48,603 nucleotides of DNA from Myxococcota bacterium. Its GTDB lineage: Bacteria > Myxococcota_A > Polyangia > Palsa-1104 > JAEUJZ01. The stretch spans positions 1-48,603 of the forward strand of contig JANWXW010000099.1 in assembly GCA_025057315.1 (NCBI GenBank), written 5' to 3'. Below, one piece after another: positions 16,408-25,814 of this stretch. The notes below the pieces were generated by a model that ran no database searches, had not been told where the DNA came from, and worked only from the letters and a program-made list of their open reading frames with translations. The position numbers were made by a program, and so were the translations under genes. Within the stretch, counting starts at the first letter, position 1, and each line of letters opens with the position of its first letter.

Positions 16408-17886
16408 ATGCTCCGCGGCCTGGGCCTGCTCGCGCTGCTGTGGCTGTGTCTTGGCGCCGAGGCCTTGGCGTCCAAGCCCAAGTGTCGCCTGGAGCGGGCG
16501 ATACGCCTGGGGGACCGCCTGGAGGTCCTGGCGAGCGTCGTCGAGCTGGAGGGCGACGTGGTGGACAAAAGCGCCGCCGAGTACCGCTTGTTCGTCGACC
16601 GCAAGTCCGTGGGGCGCGCCATCAAAGCCGAGCCCTTCGAGCGCACCCGCACCGAGTCCTACATCGTCCTGGCAGTAGAGATCTCAGCCCTGTACGCGGG
16701 TGCCATCGAGCCGATCAAGGAAGCACTCCATGCCCTCTTGGAGTCACTGCCAGCGGGGAGCAAGGTAAAGCTCATCCTGTTTGGCACCGAGATCGATGAG
16801 CATGGTGCCTTCATGCCGCCGGCGGCATTGGAGAGCGCCATCGATGAGATCAACCCGGACGACGAGGGCGATATCCAGCTCGTCAACGCGCTGTACGCTG
16901 GCCTGCGCGCCCTCAACAAGGTCAAGGAGCGAGATCGGGAGCAGCGCCTCAAGGACCGGGAGGCCCAGAAGCGGCCGCCACCACGCACCCTGATGATCGT
17001 CCTGTCCGACGGTCTCAACCAAATCATGGATCGCCGCAGGTTTCGCCAGCTGGGCGACGATCTGCGCCGGGCCGGTGTGCCGCTGTTCCCGATTGCCTTT
17101 TCGCCCCGCGACGACCGCGGCCCGTTGCTCAACCTGGGCGAGCTGGCCAAGCGTAGCATCGGGACGTTCCGCTGGGCGGAAAAGCCGGAAAACCTCAAGG
17201 AGCGCTTCCTGTCGCTGGCCGAGGAGCTCAGGCAGGGCCAGGTGCTGACGTTTTCGGGACGCGAGGTGGAGCGACGGGTGCCAGAGGACCTGAGCCAGGT
17301 CGTGCTTCGCCTGCAGTGCGGCGACCTGGTGTCCAACCCCCTGCGCAGCGGCGATGTCCCCATCGAGCGTCCCTCCGTGTGGTGGAAGTACCTGCTGGGC
17401 GGGCTGGGGGCCTTGACGGTCCTGTGGGCGCTGGCTCAAGGGGCGGCGTTTCTCCTCCGCCGGCGCGTGCAGCGGCTGACCAGCCCATCTGCGGGGCCAC
17501 AGCTGGCGCAACCCTACTCGGGCGGCTATCCAGCAGGGACAGGCGGGCACCCCGTCCTAGGGGGGCAGCCAGCGGTGCGGCCAGCCGCGGGCATGCTGAT
17601 CATGATCGACGGCCAGCTGGCCGGACAGCGAATTCCGGTGGGCGATGGGCTGGTGCTAGGCAAGGCCGTTACAGGGCCCGGCACCCTGGCCATCCTGGAC
17701 GATCCGACGGTTTCCGGCCGCCACTGCGAGCTACGCCGGCATGGACCTGGCTTCGTGCTAGTGGACCTGGGCTCCACCAACGGCACGTTCGTCAATGAGC
17801 AGCGCCTCACCGCGCCGACAGCCATCCAGGATGGCGACCTGGTGCGCCTTGGCACGGGCACCCGGTTCAAGTTCCGGCTAGACTGA
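16408..17886 (+). CDS. Membrane protein with extracytoplasmic VWA-like domain and cytoplasmic FHA domain
   Basis: Of the 492 residues, the first 21 are a signal peptide. A VWA-like fold spans about 40-300 (VKLILFGTEID, RTLMIVLSDGLNQ, GVPLFPIAFSP). The metal site is not canonical: the usual D-x-S-x-S is replaced by VEISALYAG near residue 85. One TM helix (about 328-348) precedes basic LLRRRVQRL, a Gly/Pro linker and a C-terminal FHA domain with the phosphothreonine-reading residues intact (G-K near 418, S-G-R-H near 436, S-T-N-G-T near 455). This layout puts VWA outside and FHA inside, so it could pass an envelope signal to Thr-phosphorylated partners. It begins a three-gene plus-strand cluster with the amidase gene. 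Confidence 0.86.
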   Translation: MLRGLGLLALLWLCLGAEALASKPKCRLERAIRLGDRLEVLASVVELEGDVVDKSAAEYRLFVDRKSVGRAIKAEPFERTRTESYIVLAVEISALYAGAIEPIKEALHALLESLPAGSKVKLILFGTEIDEHGAFMPPAALESAIDEINPDDEGDIQLVNALYAGLRALNKVKERDREQRLKDREAQKRPPPRTLMIVLSDGLNQIMDRRRFRQLGDDLRRAGVPLFPIAFSPRDDRGPLLNLGELAKRSIGTFRWAEKPENLKERFLSLAEELRQGQVLTFSGREVERRVPEDLSQVVLRLQCGDLVSNPLRSGDVPIERPSVWWKYLLGGLGALTVLWALAQGAAFLLRRRVQRLTSPSAGPQLAQPYSGGYPAGTGGHPVLGGQPAVRPAAGMLIMIDGQLAGQRIPVGDGLVLGKAVTGPGTLAILDDPTVSGRHCELRRHGPGFVLVDLGSTNGTFVNEQRLTAPTAIQDGDLVRLGTGTRFKFRLD

Positions 17887-17905
17887 AGTGGAGGAGGGGC
17901 CAAGC

Positions 17906-19885
17906 GTGGCTGGCACGGAATCACCCACTTACCGCCCGTCGGGGAATATCATCGTTTGCGGGCGCGCTTACCAGATCGACTGGCCGGTGGTCAACTGGTA
18001 TGACAACCCCAACTTCAGTGCCTATTACAGGGGGTGTTATAAAGGCAAAGGCGGCGGTCCGCCGACGAGTCCTTACCCCTTTAGCCCGGCCAAGGGCATG
18101 GGGCAGATGCTATCGCGTTTCCGCGAGCGGCGCCTGATGGGCGGCAGCCGGGAGCTGCGGCGGTTGCAGGAGATCATTCGCCAGTTCGTCGTCCACCACG
18201 ATGGCTGCCAGAGCTCGGAGCAGTGCTTTCACGTGCTTCACGACGAGCGCGGCCTGTCGGTGCACTTTCTCATCGACAACGACGGGACCATCTACCAGAC
18301 ACTTGACTTGGTGGATGGTGCCTTTCATGCCACCGGCGTCAACGAGATCTCCATTGGCGTAGAGTTGTGCAACCGCGGCAAGGTCGAGCTCGACGGCAGG
18401 GACTTCTACCGGCGCAAGTTTCCCAACAACCCGATGGTGCGCGACCGCAACATCGTGCGCGTGCAAATTCACGGCAGTACCTACGAAATGTGGGACTACA
18501 CGCCCGGCCAGTACGGAGCCATGTTTGCTCTGGGGAAAGCACTGGCACGCCTCTTCCCCAACCTGCCGCAGGTCTTCCCCGAGCAGGGGGGCTACATCGT
18601 CCCCACCTGGCTGGCCGAGCCGCGCAGCTTCTCCGGCTACCTGGGGCATTTCCATGTGACCAACCAGAAGTGGGACCCGGGCGCCTTCAATTTCAAGCTG
18701 CTGTGTCAGAAGATTAGGAGCCGCGCGAGCTGGTTCGTCTGCCTCGACCGGGGCGAGTGCCGGCAGGCCCCAGAGGTGGCCGACACGGTCGCCCAGGCTG
18801 AGGAGCAGGCCGCAGAGCTGGTGCGCAACAACGAGGAGGAGGCCATGGGAGGATATTTTCCCATCGGTCCCTTCGGCAAGGCGCGCCTGTGGCACGGCGG
18901 TATCCACATCAGCTTACCAGAGGGCAGCCCGGTATTCTGCCCCTTCCCCGGGCGCATCGTGGCCGCCCGCTCGGGTGACGATGTACCTACCGGATCGCGC
19001 AACTTCGTGCTGACGCGCCACACCTTTAGCTTTGGCGGCACGCCGGTGACCTTCTTTCTGCTCTTTATGCACCTGGAGCGCGAGGACCCCTCGTCGTCGC
19101 GCACGCCGTGGTTTCAAGGGGCTGATCAGAAGCCCTTCTGGCCTGCCATCGAGGCCGACGAGGTCGCATTCCCCGACGTGGATGTGGCTGGCGGCGAGAT
19201 CATCGGTCGGGTGGGTCATGCCGGGCCTCCCGGCAACTTCGAGGGGCAGCTCCACTTCCAGGCCATGAGCGTCGAGGACTTGGGGCAGCGCCTGCAGCCC
19301 GGCTTCTGGCGCAGCCTGGATGCCAGCCACACTGGCCACTTCTGCGATCTGCCCGAGATCATCCGCCTGATCGATCGACCCCGCGGCCGCGGCGATGGCC
19401 TCATCAGCGAGCCGGAGCTGCGCACTTTCTTCCAGTCTGACCCGGCGCGCGCTGAGCTGCGCAAGCTCAGCGTGCGCTTTCAGTCGGAGTGGGGCGCAGA
19501 TCCTGACTACCTCCAGGCCCTGATGCGCGCGCGGGATTTCGCTCGTCTGCCCAAGGCGGCGCGGCTGCGCTTGTTTCGCGACCAGATCGAACCGACGTTG
19601 TGGTGGACCCAGGAGGTGGCGGAGCGGGTCGGTCTGCCCAAAGACTTTGTTGTCTGGCACTACCATCCGGTGCGTTTTGTCGCCTGGATGAACGAGCTGC
19701 TGCGCCAGCGGGCCGGCCAGGCCGTGCAGGTCAAGGTCGGGGAGTACAAACCTGCGGTGGAGGCCACCGACGGTTATGAGGGCGACGTCGGCTACACGGA
19801 CGAAGAAGACGAGCTGTCGCTGGAGGCGGGGCGCAAGCTGACGCTCGAAGACCTGGCCCGCGGGTATCCGGATGATCCCAAGTGA
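17906..19885 (+). CDS. N-acetylmuramoyl-L-alanine amidase (Amidase_2) fused to a degenerate M23-like domain
   Basis: This product of about 659 residues has no signal peptide. The start is taken at GTG 17906, six bases after GGAGGGG; GTG 17888 is possible but lacks one. The first half is an Amidase_2/PGRP-type Zn amidase, with His in FVVHHDG (about 97-98), VHFLIDNDGTIYQTLD, the HATGVNEISIGVELCN core, and the distal zinc site in GHFHVTNQKWDPG (about 247-259). A second domain at about 329-455 has the shape of LytM/M23 (LWHGGIHISLPEGSPVFCPFPGRIVA, then GRVGHAGPPG and GQLHFQ). There H-x3-D has become H-x3-H and the final H-x-H has become Q-L-H. The tail is helical. The last 14 bp overlap the next gene. 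Confidence 0.84.
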   Translation: MAGTESPTYRPSGNIIVCGRAYQIDWPVVNWYDNPNFSAYYRGCYKGKGGGPPTSPYPFSPAKGMGQMLSRFRERRLMGGSRELRRLQEIIRQFVVHHDGCQSSEQCFHVLHDERGLSVHFLIDNDGTIYQTLDLVDGAFHATGVNEISIGVELCNRGKVELDGRDFYRRKFPNNPMVRDRNIVRVQIHGSTYEMWDYTPGQYGAMFALGKALARLFPNLPQVFPEQGGYIVPTWLAEPRSFSGYLGHFHVTNQKWDPGAFNFKLLCQKIRSRASWFVCLDRGECRQAPEVADTVAQAEEQAAELVRNNEEEAMGGYFPIGPFGKARLWHGGIHISLPEGSPVFCPFPGRIVAARSGDDVPTGSRNFVLTRHTFSFGGTPVTFFLLFMHLEREDPSSSRTPWFQGADQKPFWPAIEADEVAFPDVDVAGGEIIGRVGHAGPPGNFEGQLHFQAMSVEDLGQRLQPGFWRSLDASHTGHFCDLPEIIRLIDRPRGRGDGLISEPELRTFFQSDPARAELRKLSVRFQSEWGADPDYLQALMRARDFARLPKAARLRLFRDQIEPTLWWTQEVAERVGLPKDFVVWHYHPVRFVAWMNELLRQRAGQAVQVKVGEYKPAVEATDGYEGDVGYTDEEDELSLEAGRKLTLEDLARGYPDDPK

Positions 19886-21659
19886 TTCCATCCAAGCCCC
19901 CCGTGGGGGAGATCCGGCTGGCGAGGCGGAGCCCACCACGGCGGCCACGCCCAAGACAGCCGCTGGGGGCCAGGCTCCGGAGATGGCGCAGGGCGTGCCA
20001 GAGCGGGTGCCACCGGAAACCTCCAAGAGCGAGCGCCGCCTGCATCTTAAAGCCGTTGGCGAAAAGCTCCTCAAGGACCCCATCGGGGGGGTGCAGCAGG
20101 GCGTGCAGCAGGTGGTGGATGTGTTGGGCGAGGGGCGCGGCGTGGCCCTGGGCTGGGCCGCCGCGCTGATCCTATCGGTGCTCTCCTACCTGGTGGACCT
20201 GGGAGCGGGCAGCCTGTGGAATGGCGACGATGCGCTGGTGGCGCTGGCCGCCATCGGGCTGCGGGAGGGCTCGCTGAGCATGGTCGATGCCATGCACACC
20301 GTGCCACCGCCCACAGGGGTGCCGCTGGGCCTGTGGCAAATCGCGCTGGTCGTCGCGCTGCTGGGTCCGGGCGAGGCAGCGCTGCGGCTGCTGCCGGCCC
20401 TGGCGGCCATCGGCTGTGCGTTCTGCTTGCTCGCCATTGCCATTGACACGGGTGTGGGGCGCCGCGCCGGCGGTCTGGGTGGGCTGGTGCTCTTGGCGCT
20501 GCCGCTGTGCTATGAGCTATCGCACCGGGCGGTGCCCGACATGCTCATTGCCTTCGCCTCCACAGCAGCGGTGGCGCTCACCACGCATTGCCTGCACGGC
20601 CACAAGTTCGACCGCCACATCCTGCCCCACCACAGCGATGAAGAAGCCCCACAGCCCCTGCCGCTGCGCCGGTGGACCATGGCCCTGGCGGCCATCGGCA
20701 TCGGCGTTGCCTCGCTGGTCGACCCTCGCGCCGGGTTGATGGCCATTGTGTTCGCGCTGCTCGACATGCTGCTGGCACACCGGGGCCTGCTGCGCAAGCG
20801 CCGCGTCTGGGCCATGCTGTTTGCGGCAACGATGCTGACCTGCATCGCAGCCGGGCTGCACCCCGGTGGGCTGGGTGCCTGGTTGCGGCCTCCTAGCCAG
20901 GGGGCGCTGAAGGCCAGCGTGGGAGCGCTGTGGGGGCAGGGGCCAGGCTGGTACGGGCGCCATGTGGGGCCGGTGGTCATTGTCGCTGCCGCTGTTGGCA
21001 TGCTGCTAGGCTCGCTGCGGCGCCCCAGCCGGCCGCTGTTGTGCTGGGTTGTTGTCGCCATCATCATGAACGCCCTTGGACCAACCAGTCCCCCGCCGCG
21101 CGGCTTGGGGCTGGTGCTGCCACCGCTGGCACTGTGTGCTGCGGTCGGTCTGGAGGCCCCATCGCGCTGGCTGGGCCATCTGGGCATGGTGGTCAGCGCC
21201 GGCGCCCTGGCTGGGATTCTGTTTGCCGTCTATGAGGGTACGCCCGTGCTGCACCGCGACGACACCGTCAAGGTGCTTGCACTGTCGCAGCGGAGGGCAC
21301 CTGCTGACGCCCTGCTGTGCACCGTCGGCATCCCAGCCGCCGCGGCGTCCCTTTACAGCGGTCGCCAGGTTCGCGCTTTTGCGACGGTGGCCGAGCTGCA
21401 CTCAGCGCTTGGTCCAGAGCAGCCTCTCAGCTGCATCATGCCGCCGGCGGAGGCACGCCTGCTCCAGCGACACTTGGCCGCACCTGTTCCCTTATCCCCT
21501 CCGCTCTCCCCTGAGGCGCGCCATGCCCGCGGTGCCAGGCGGCGCTTCCCTGCACCGCAGATGCCGGCCTCGATCGAGTCGGTGCTGGCAACCGTGCTGG
21601 ACATCGAGGAGCCCCCGCCCGATACCACCGGGCCTCGCCTGGTGCTCGTCTCCCGCTGA
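19872..21659 (+). CDS. Multi-TM glycosyltransferase-like protein (PMT/ArnT type)
   Basis: This 595-residue membrane protein opens with about 60 polar residues and a short amphipathic segment, then 10-12 hydrophobic helices, and closes with a soluble domain of about 150 residues. The first extracytoplasmic loop has W-N-G-D119-D120-A and further E/D residues, the position where PMT-family transferases (protein mannosyltransferase, ArnT) carry their catalytic acidic pair. LLPALAAIGCAFCLLAIAIDTGVGRRAGGLGGLVLLALPLCYELSHRAVPDMLIAF fits the second and third family helices. The donor (undecaprenyl- or dolichyl-linked sugar) and acceptor are unknown. Its ATG overlaps the amidase gene by 14 bp, so translation is probably coupled, which hints at a cell-envelope target. 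Confidence 0.68.
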   Translation: MIPSDSIQAPRGGDPAGEAEPTTAATPKTAAGGQAPEMAQGVPERVPPETSKSERRLHLKAVGEKLLKDPIGGVQQGVQQVVDVLGEGRGVALGWAAALILSVLSYLVDLGAGSLWNGDDALVALAAIGLREGSLSMVDAMHTVPPPTGVPLGLWQIALVVALLGPGEAALRLLPALAAIGCAFCLLAIAIDTGVGRRAGGLGGLVLLALPLCYELSHRAVPDMLIAFASTAAVALTTHCLHGHKFDRHILPHHSDEEAPQPLPLRRWTMALAAIGIGVASLVDPRAGLMAIVFALLDMLLAHRGLLRKRRVWAMLFAATMLTCIAAGLHPGGLGAWLRPPSQGALKASVGALWGQGPGWYGRHVGPVVIVAAAVGMLLGSLRRPSRPLLCWVVVAIIMNALGPTSPPPRGLGLVLPPLALCAAVGLEAPSRWLGHLGMVVSAGALAGILFAVYEGTPVLHRDDTVKVLALSQRRAPADALLCTVGIPAAAASLYSGRQVRAFATVAELHSALGPEQPLSCIMPPAEARLLQRHLAAPVPLSPPLSPEARHARGARRRFPAPQMPASIESVLATVLDIEEPPPDTTGPRLVLVSR

Positions 21660-21741
21660 GGGGTTCCGTTGGTGGGACCGGCCGCTTAGCAAGATCCCTG
21701 CCCTGACTCCTCTGGTATGCTGCCTCCCACAAGGTGCGAGC

Positions 21742-24700
21742 ATGCGCAGGTCTGTATGGAGTGTAGTCCCTCTGTGCTGTGCGCTGGCTTGTCAGCCCGA
21801 GGCGGACCCGCTGGACGCCTTCCTCCAAGAGCTGCCCCCCGAGGGAGGTCCTGCCCTGGCCCGCGCCGGGCGGCTGACCGAAGACAATTATGTTCGCGAG
21901 CGCATCCCCGGCCCGGCGGAGCAGGGCCTGCCAGGCGACTACTTTATGGCCAACGACCGCATTCGTGTCATCATCCAGCAGCCGGGGCGGGCGATTGGGC
22001 CAGTGCCCTACGGGGGCAACATCATCGATATGGACTTCGTCGACCGCCCGCAGGGTGATCAGCTGGGCGAGGTGGGCTTGTTCCTGCTCACGGGCCGCAC
22101 CCCGAGTTTCCGCACCGCGGAGATCGTCCGCGATGGGTCCGCTGGGGGCCCGGCGGTGCTCCGTTTTCGCGGGGTCGATGTCCTGGACGATTACATCACG
22201 GTGCAGGCCCTGGGGCCTGTGGCCAGCATCATCGCCGATGAGCTGCGCGCTGAGACCGAACTCGGTCTGCGCATAGCGGTGACCTAGGTGCTCCGCCCAG
22301 GCGCCTCGTATGTAGAGGCTATCTATACATTCTATAACCCTAGCTCGGCCGAGGTGCGCACCAGTTGGGGCACCATCACCGATTCGGGAGCCCAGCTCAG
22401 CACCTATCACCCGGGCATCGGCTTTGGCGGGCTGGATTTCGCATCCATCTTCACCCAGCGGTCTCCTCTGGTAGAGTATATGGCCCAGCAGGGTGTGGGG
22501 CTGAGCTACGGCGTGATCCCGTGGCCGGGCGTGCCTGACCCAGCCGCCGGTGGGGTGGGCTTCCCTATCTCCGGTGTGGCCGTCGAGGTCTACGACGTCA
22601 GGGACAAGCTGGAGGTCTTTGGCCAGGGTGCACTGACGCTTGTGCTGCCGCCCCGGGGGGGAGCCGAGCGGCGGGTGGCCATCGGCGTTGGCAGGGGAGG
22701 GGTGGATAGCATCGAGCGCCTGGTCCGCACCGAGGTCCGTCCGGCGCCGCTGTTCGAGGTTCGCGGCCGCATCGCTGGCACCGTCCCGGGCGAGGAGCTA
22801 CACGTTGGCGTGCTCCGCGCCGGCCCCGACGGCAGCTTCCTGCCCTATACCGCCCTCCACCTGGCAGGCGAAGCGAGGGGGACAGCACCAGCTTTGGGAC
22901 CGAGCTGCCAGCAGGACAGTACCGGCTGGTGGCCGAGGGGGCCGGACCACGACGCGGTGACCCGGTGACGCTGACCGTCGGCCGGGGGGGAGCGGAGACG
23001 CGGTTGGCGCTGCCCCGTCCGGGCCGCCTGGCCTACCGGATCCTCGATGAGCAGGGGCGTCCCATGCCGGGCAAGATCTCGATCGTCGGTGCCCCTCTGG
23101 TGGAGGACCCGGCGGTCTCCAGCCCCTACGAGCGCAACCTGCCGGGCTTGGTCGCCGTGCACCATGCGCTGCACGGCGACTCCGATGCAGGCGGCCGATG
23201 GGACCAGCCGCTGGTGCTGCCGCCTGGCGACTACCGCGTCGTGGTCAGCCGCGGGCCCGAGTGGACACGCCATGAGGAGCGGATCTCGCTCCAGGCGGGC
23301 GGTGAGGTGCGCGTCGTGGCCCGTCTTGCACACGCTGTGCCCACGCCGGGCTACGTCGCCTGTGATTTTCACCAGCACACCGTACGCTCTCCGGACAGCG
23401 CCGTCCTCGTCGAGGACCGGGTGGTCACCTACCTGGCCGAGGGGGTGGACTTCGTCAGCACCTCGGATCACGATGTGATCATCGACCTTGAGCCCGCCAT
23501 TGCGGCCCTGGGCGCCTCCGCTCAGCTCGACTCCGTTCCGGGCGTCGAGATGACGCCGTTTGGCTATGGTCACTTTATCTCGTTCCCCCTGCCCTTCGAT
23601 CCGCTCTCGCCCACGGGCGGTGCGTTTGACTGGGGAGGTGGCGAGGAGCCTAACATCGCCCCGGCTGGCATCTTCGCCGGTGTGCGCGCCCTGGGCGCCC
23701 GCGTGATCCAGATCAACCACCCGCGTACGCCTGCGCCCTCGACACTGGACTTCTAGGCCAACTTCGACCGCGCTGTGCTCCGCTTCGACTTTGCCCGGAG
23801 GACCTTCTATGGCGACCGCGCAGCCATGCGGGTCAGTCCTGCCCAGCTCGGGCTCCCGGAGGACGCCGAGATCTTTTCTGACCGGTTCGATGCCTTGGAG
23901 GTGCTCAACGGCGGCGGTGCCACCCCCCCCCGATCGCGACGGCGAGCGGCAAGACCCAGCCACCGAGCGCGTGCTGCGCGACTGGATGAACTTCCTCTCC
24001 TTCGGCTTTACGCCCACCGCCACCGGAACCAGCGACACCCATGGCATCGTGCGTCCGGCGGGGATGCCGCGCTCGCTGGTGCGTGTGTCCGATGACTCCC
24101 CCGCTGCCATCGCCGCTGGCATTGGGGAAGAAGTGGTGCGCACTGTGTCCGGCCAAGGCGGCGCCCCGCGCGACGTCATCGTGACCAACGGGCCGTTCCT
24201 GCAGCTGTGGGTTGGAGAGGATCCCGCCCGTGGCGGCATCGGCCGCACCGTGTCCCTTTCTGGCAGCAAACTACGCATCACCGCCGAAGTGCGCACGGTT
24301 CAATGGGCACCGGTGGACACCCTAGAGGTGTTTGCCAACAGTACCTTCCTGGACAATGGCACCGAGGCCGAGCCGCTGGTGCCCGCGCTGTGCTTTACCT
24401 CGCGGCCGATGATCTCGGCGCGCTGCCGTGCTGCGGTGGTGTCTGGCCCGCTCCACGTGGTGCGTGTGGATGAAGGTAGCGGGCGCGTCTACCTGCGCGC
24501 GCGGGTCGAGGTGGAGGTCGATGTGGAGCAGCTGCTTGCCCGAAACCGGCCTGGTGCGCGTGGCCGCGACCTATGGTTGGTGGCGCGTGCCTTTGGCGAT
24601 CGTGCTCTCTTCCCCGTGCTACCAGGGGGACTAGACCGCAAGGTCAGCATCGCCAGCCTGCTCGATGGTCCACCAGTGACCACCAGCGGCCTCTTCCCCC

Positions 24701-24768
24701 TGGCTTTTACCAATCCTGTGTTCGTCGATGTAGACGGGGGCGGCTGGCGCGGTCCCTTCCAGCCCTGA
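21742..24768 (+). pseudogene. Disrupted PHP/CehA-type metallohydrolase lipoprotein gene
   Basis: Conceptually this is a protein of about 1,008 residues, broken four times: TAG 22285-22287, a missing base in G5 22877-22881, TAG 23754-23756, and an extra base in C9 23923-23931. The two indels cancel, so the frame is the same at both ends. The start (ATG 21742) has a secretion signal ending near Cys17. The body holds a PHP domain of the CehA/McbA type: DFHQHTVRSPDSAVL, EGVDFVSTSDHDVI and, near the end of the domain, GTSDTHG. Intact, it would probably be a metal-dependent phosphoesterase-like protein outside the inner membrane. Flanking frames read naturally across each lesion (AVT-stop-VLRPGASYVEA, LDF-stop-ANFDRA), so it decayed recently or contains sequencing errors. 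Confidence 0.85.
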
Positions 24769-24779
24769 GCAGGTCCTAG

Positions 24780-25814
24780 CTATAGGGGCAAAATGCCCAC
24801 CTCATCGCCCGGGTGCACACCCAAGATGCGGCGGGTGGGCTCGGGCAGCCCCACCTGGTCGCCCTCCAGGCGGTAGCGGGTGCCGACCGCGCAGAAAAAC
24901 GGACTGCGGTCCCGCTCGACACAGACCAGACCAAACGGCCGCCCCTCGTCGGCCGAATCGACCGCCATCACCCGCGCCCGCACGGCCTGCCTGAGCAGCG
25001 TGATGCTGTCGGTGCGCGCAGTAAAATGCGGTCCTCCATCGAACGGATCGATGCGCCCGGCGTACTGAAAGCCAATGCGGCGGAGCATCTTCTCCACGCC
25101 ACGGGCGCTCGGCCCCACCTGGCCGATAAGCTGCCGCACCTCGGGCGGCAGCAGGCAGGTATAGATGGGCTCTGCTGGAAAAAGCGTGCGAATGAATTCC
25201 TTGTTGGTCTTGGAGATGCGGTCTGCTTCCTGGTAAGATAAGCCAGTAAAATGGCGTCCGAGGTGCTCCCACAGCAGGCTCGTGCCGTCGGGCTGCAGGG
25301 GGGGCAAGAGTTCTGACAGGATTTCGTCCCGGAACCGCTCTCGGTGGCGCGCGATGTAGAGGAAGCGCACATACGAGAGCCATTTCCCCAGCGACATCTC
25401 GTGGCCGCGGTAGGCCGGCTGCAGAATCAGACCGCCGATCTCAGTCGGCCCATTGTAGTTATATCCAATCCGCAGCACCTGATGCACAAAGTGGCGATCG
25501 AGCGTCTCGGAGTAGCGCTCGTCGGTCATCACATCAAAAAAGATGTGCGGAGCGCGGCGCGTGCCATGCTGTGCATGGATCATAGAGGTACCGATGACCC
25601 TGCCGCCACCTGGTCCATCCAGATCCACCAGCACAAACAAGTATTCCCGTGAAAACACGTCCAACGCGCCGGAGAAGGACCGCTGCGAGCGGTCAATCTG
25701 CTGCTCCAGCAGGGCCCGATCATGGGGCAGGTTCACCGAGTCGAGATATTCCGCGACGGCAAAGAGGCCATCCAGGTCTGCCAGGGAGCAGTCGCGCAGC
25801 AGAAACGGGGGCAT
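24780..25814 (-). CDS. astA: Arginine N-succinyltransferase-like acyltransferase (AstA family)
   Basis: This 344-residue protein is the usual AstA length. Family blocks are clear: N-terminal LADLDGLFAVAEYLDSVNLP, then PTEIGGLILQPAYRGHEMSLGKWLSYVRFLYIARHRERFRDEI, LWEHLGRHFTGLSYQEADRISKTNKEFI, FPAEPIYTCLLP, V-R-Q-L-I-G-Q-V-G-P, and RIDPFDGGPHFTA. AstA transfers succinyl from succinyl-CoA to the alpha-amino group of arginine (or ornithine), the first step of the AST arginine catabolic pathway. No astC, astD, astB or astE is nearby. ATG 25814 is chosen over an upstream TTG. The end lies 11 bp from the convergent end of the PHP pseudogene. Confidence 0.83.
   Translation of the reverse strand: MPPFLLRDCSLADLDGLFAVAEYLDSVNLPHDRALLEQQIDRSQRSFSGALDVFSREYLFVLVDLDGPGGGRVIGTSMIHAQHGTRRAPHIFFDVMTDERYSETLDRHFVHQVLRIGYNYNGPTEIGGLILQPAYRGHEMSLGKWLSYVRFLYIARHRERFRDEILSELLPPLQPDGTSLLWEHLGRHFTGLSYQEADRISKTNKEFIRTLFPAEPIYTCLLPPEVRQLIGQVGPSARGVEKMLRRIGFQYAGRIDPFDGGPHFTARTDSITLLRQAVRARVMAVDSADEGRPFGLVCVERDRSPFFCAVGTRYRLEGDQVGLPEPTRRILGVHPGDEVGILPL

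Noticed and set aside
18914..20083. Minus-strand 389-codon frame
   Set aside because: Antisense to the amidase-M23 gene, with no recognisable domain.
22285..23756. Amber (TAG) recoding to explain the two in-frame stops in the PHP gene
   Set aside because: Intact genes here end with TAG, for example the VWA lipoprotein at 1898-1900 and the FHA neighbour genes, and two frameshifts in the same gene point to decay or error instead.
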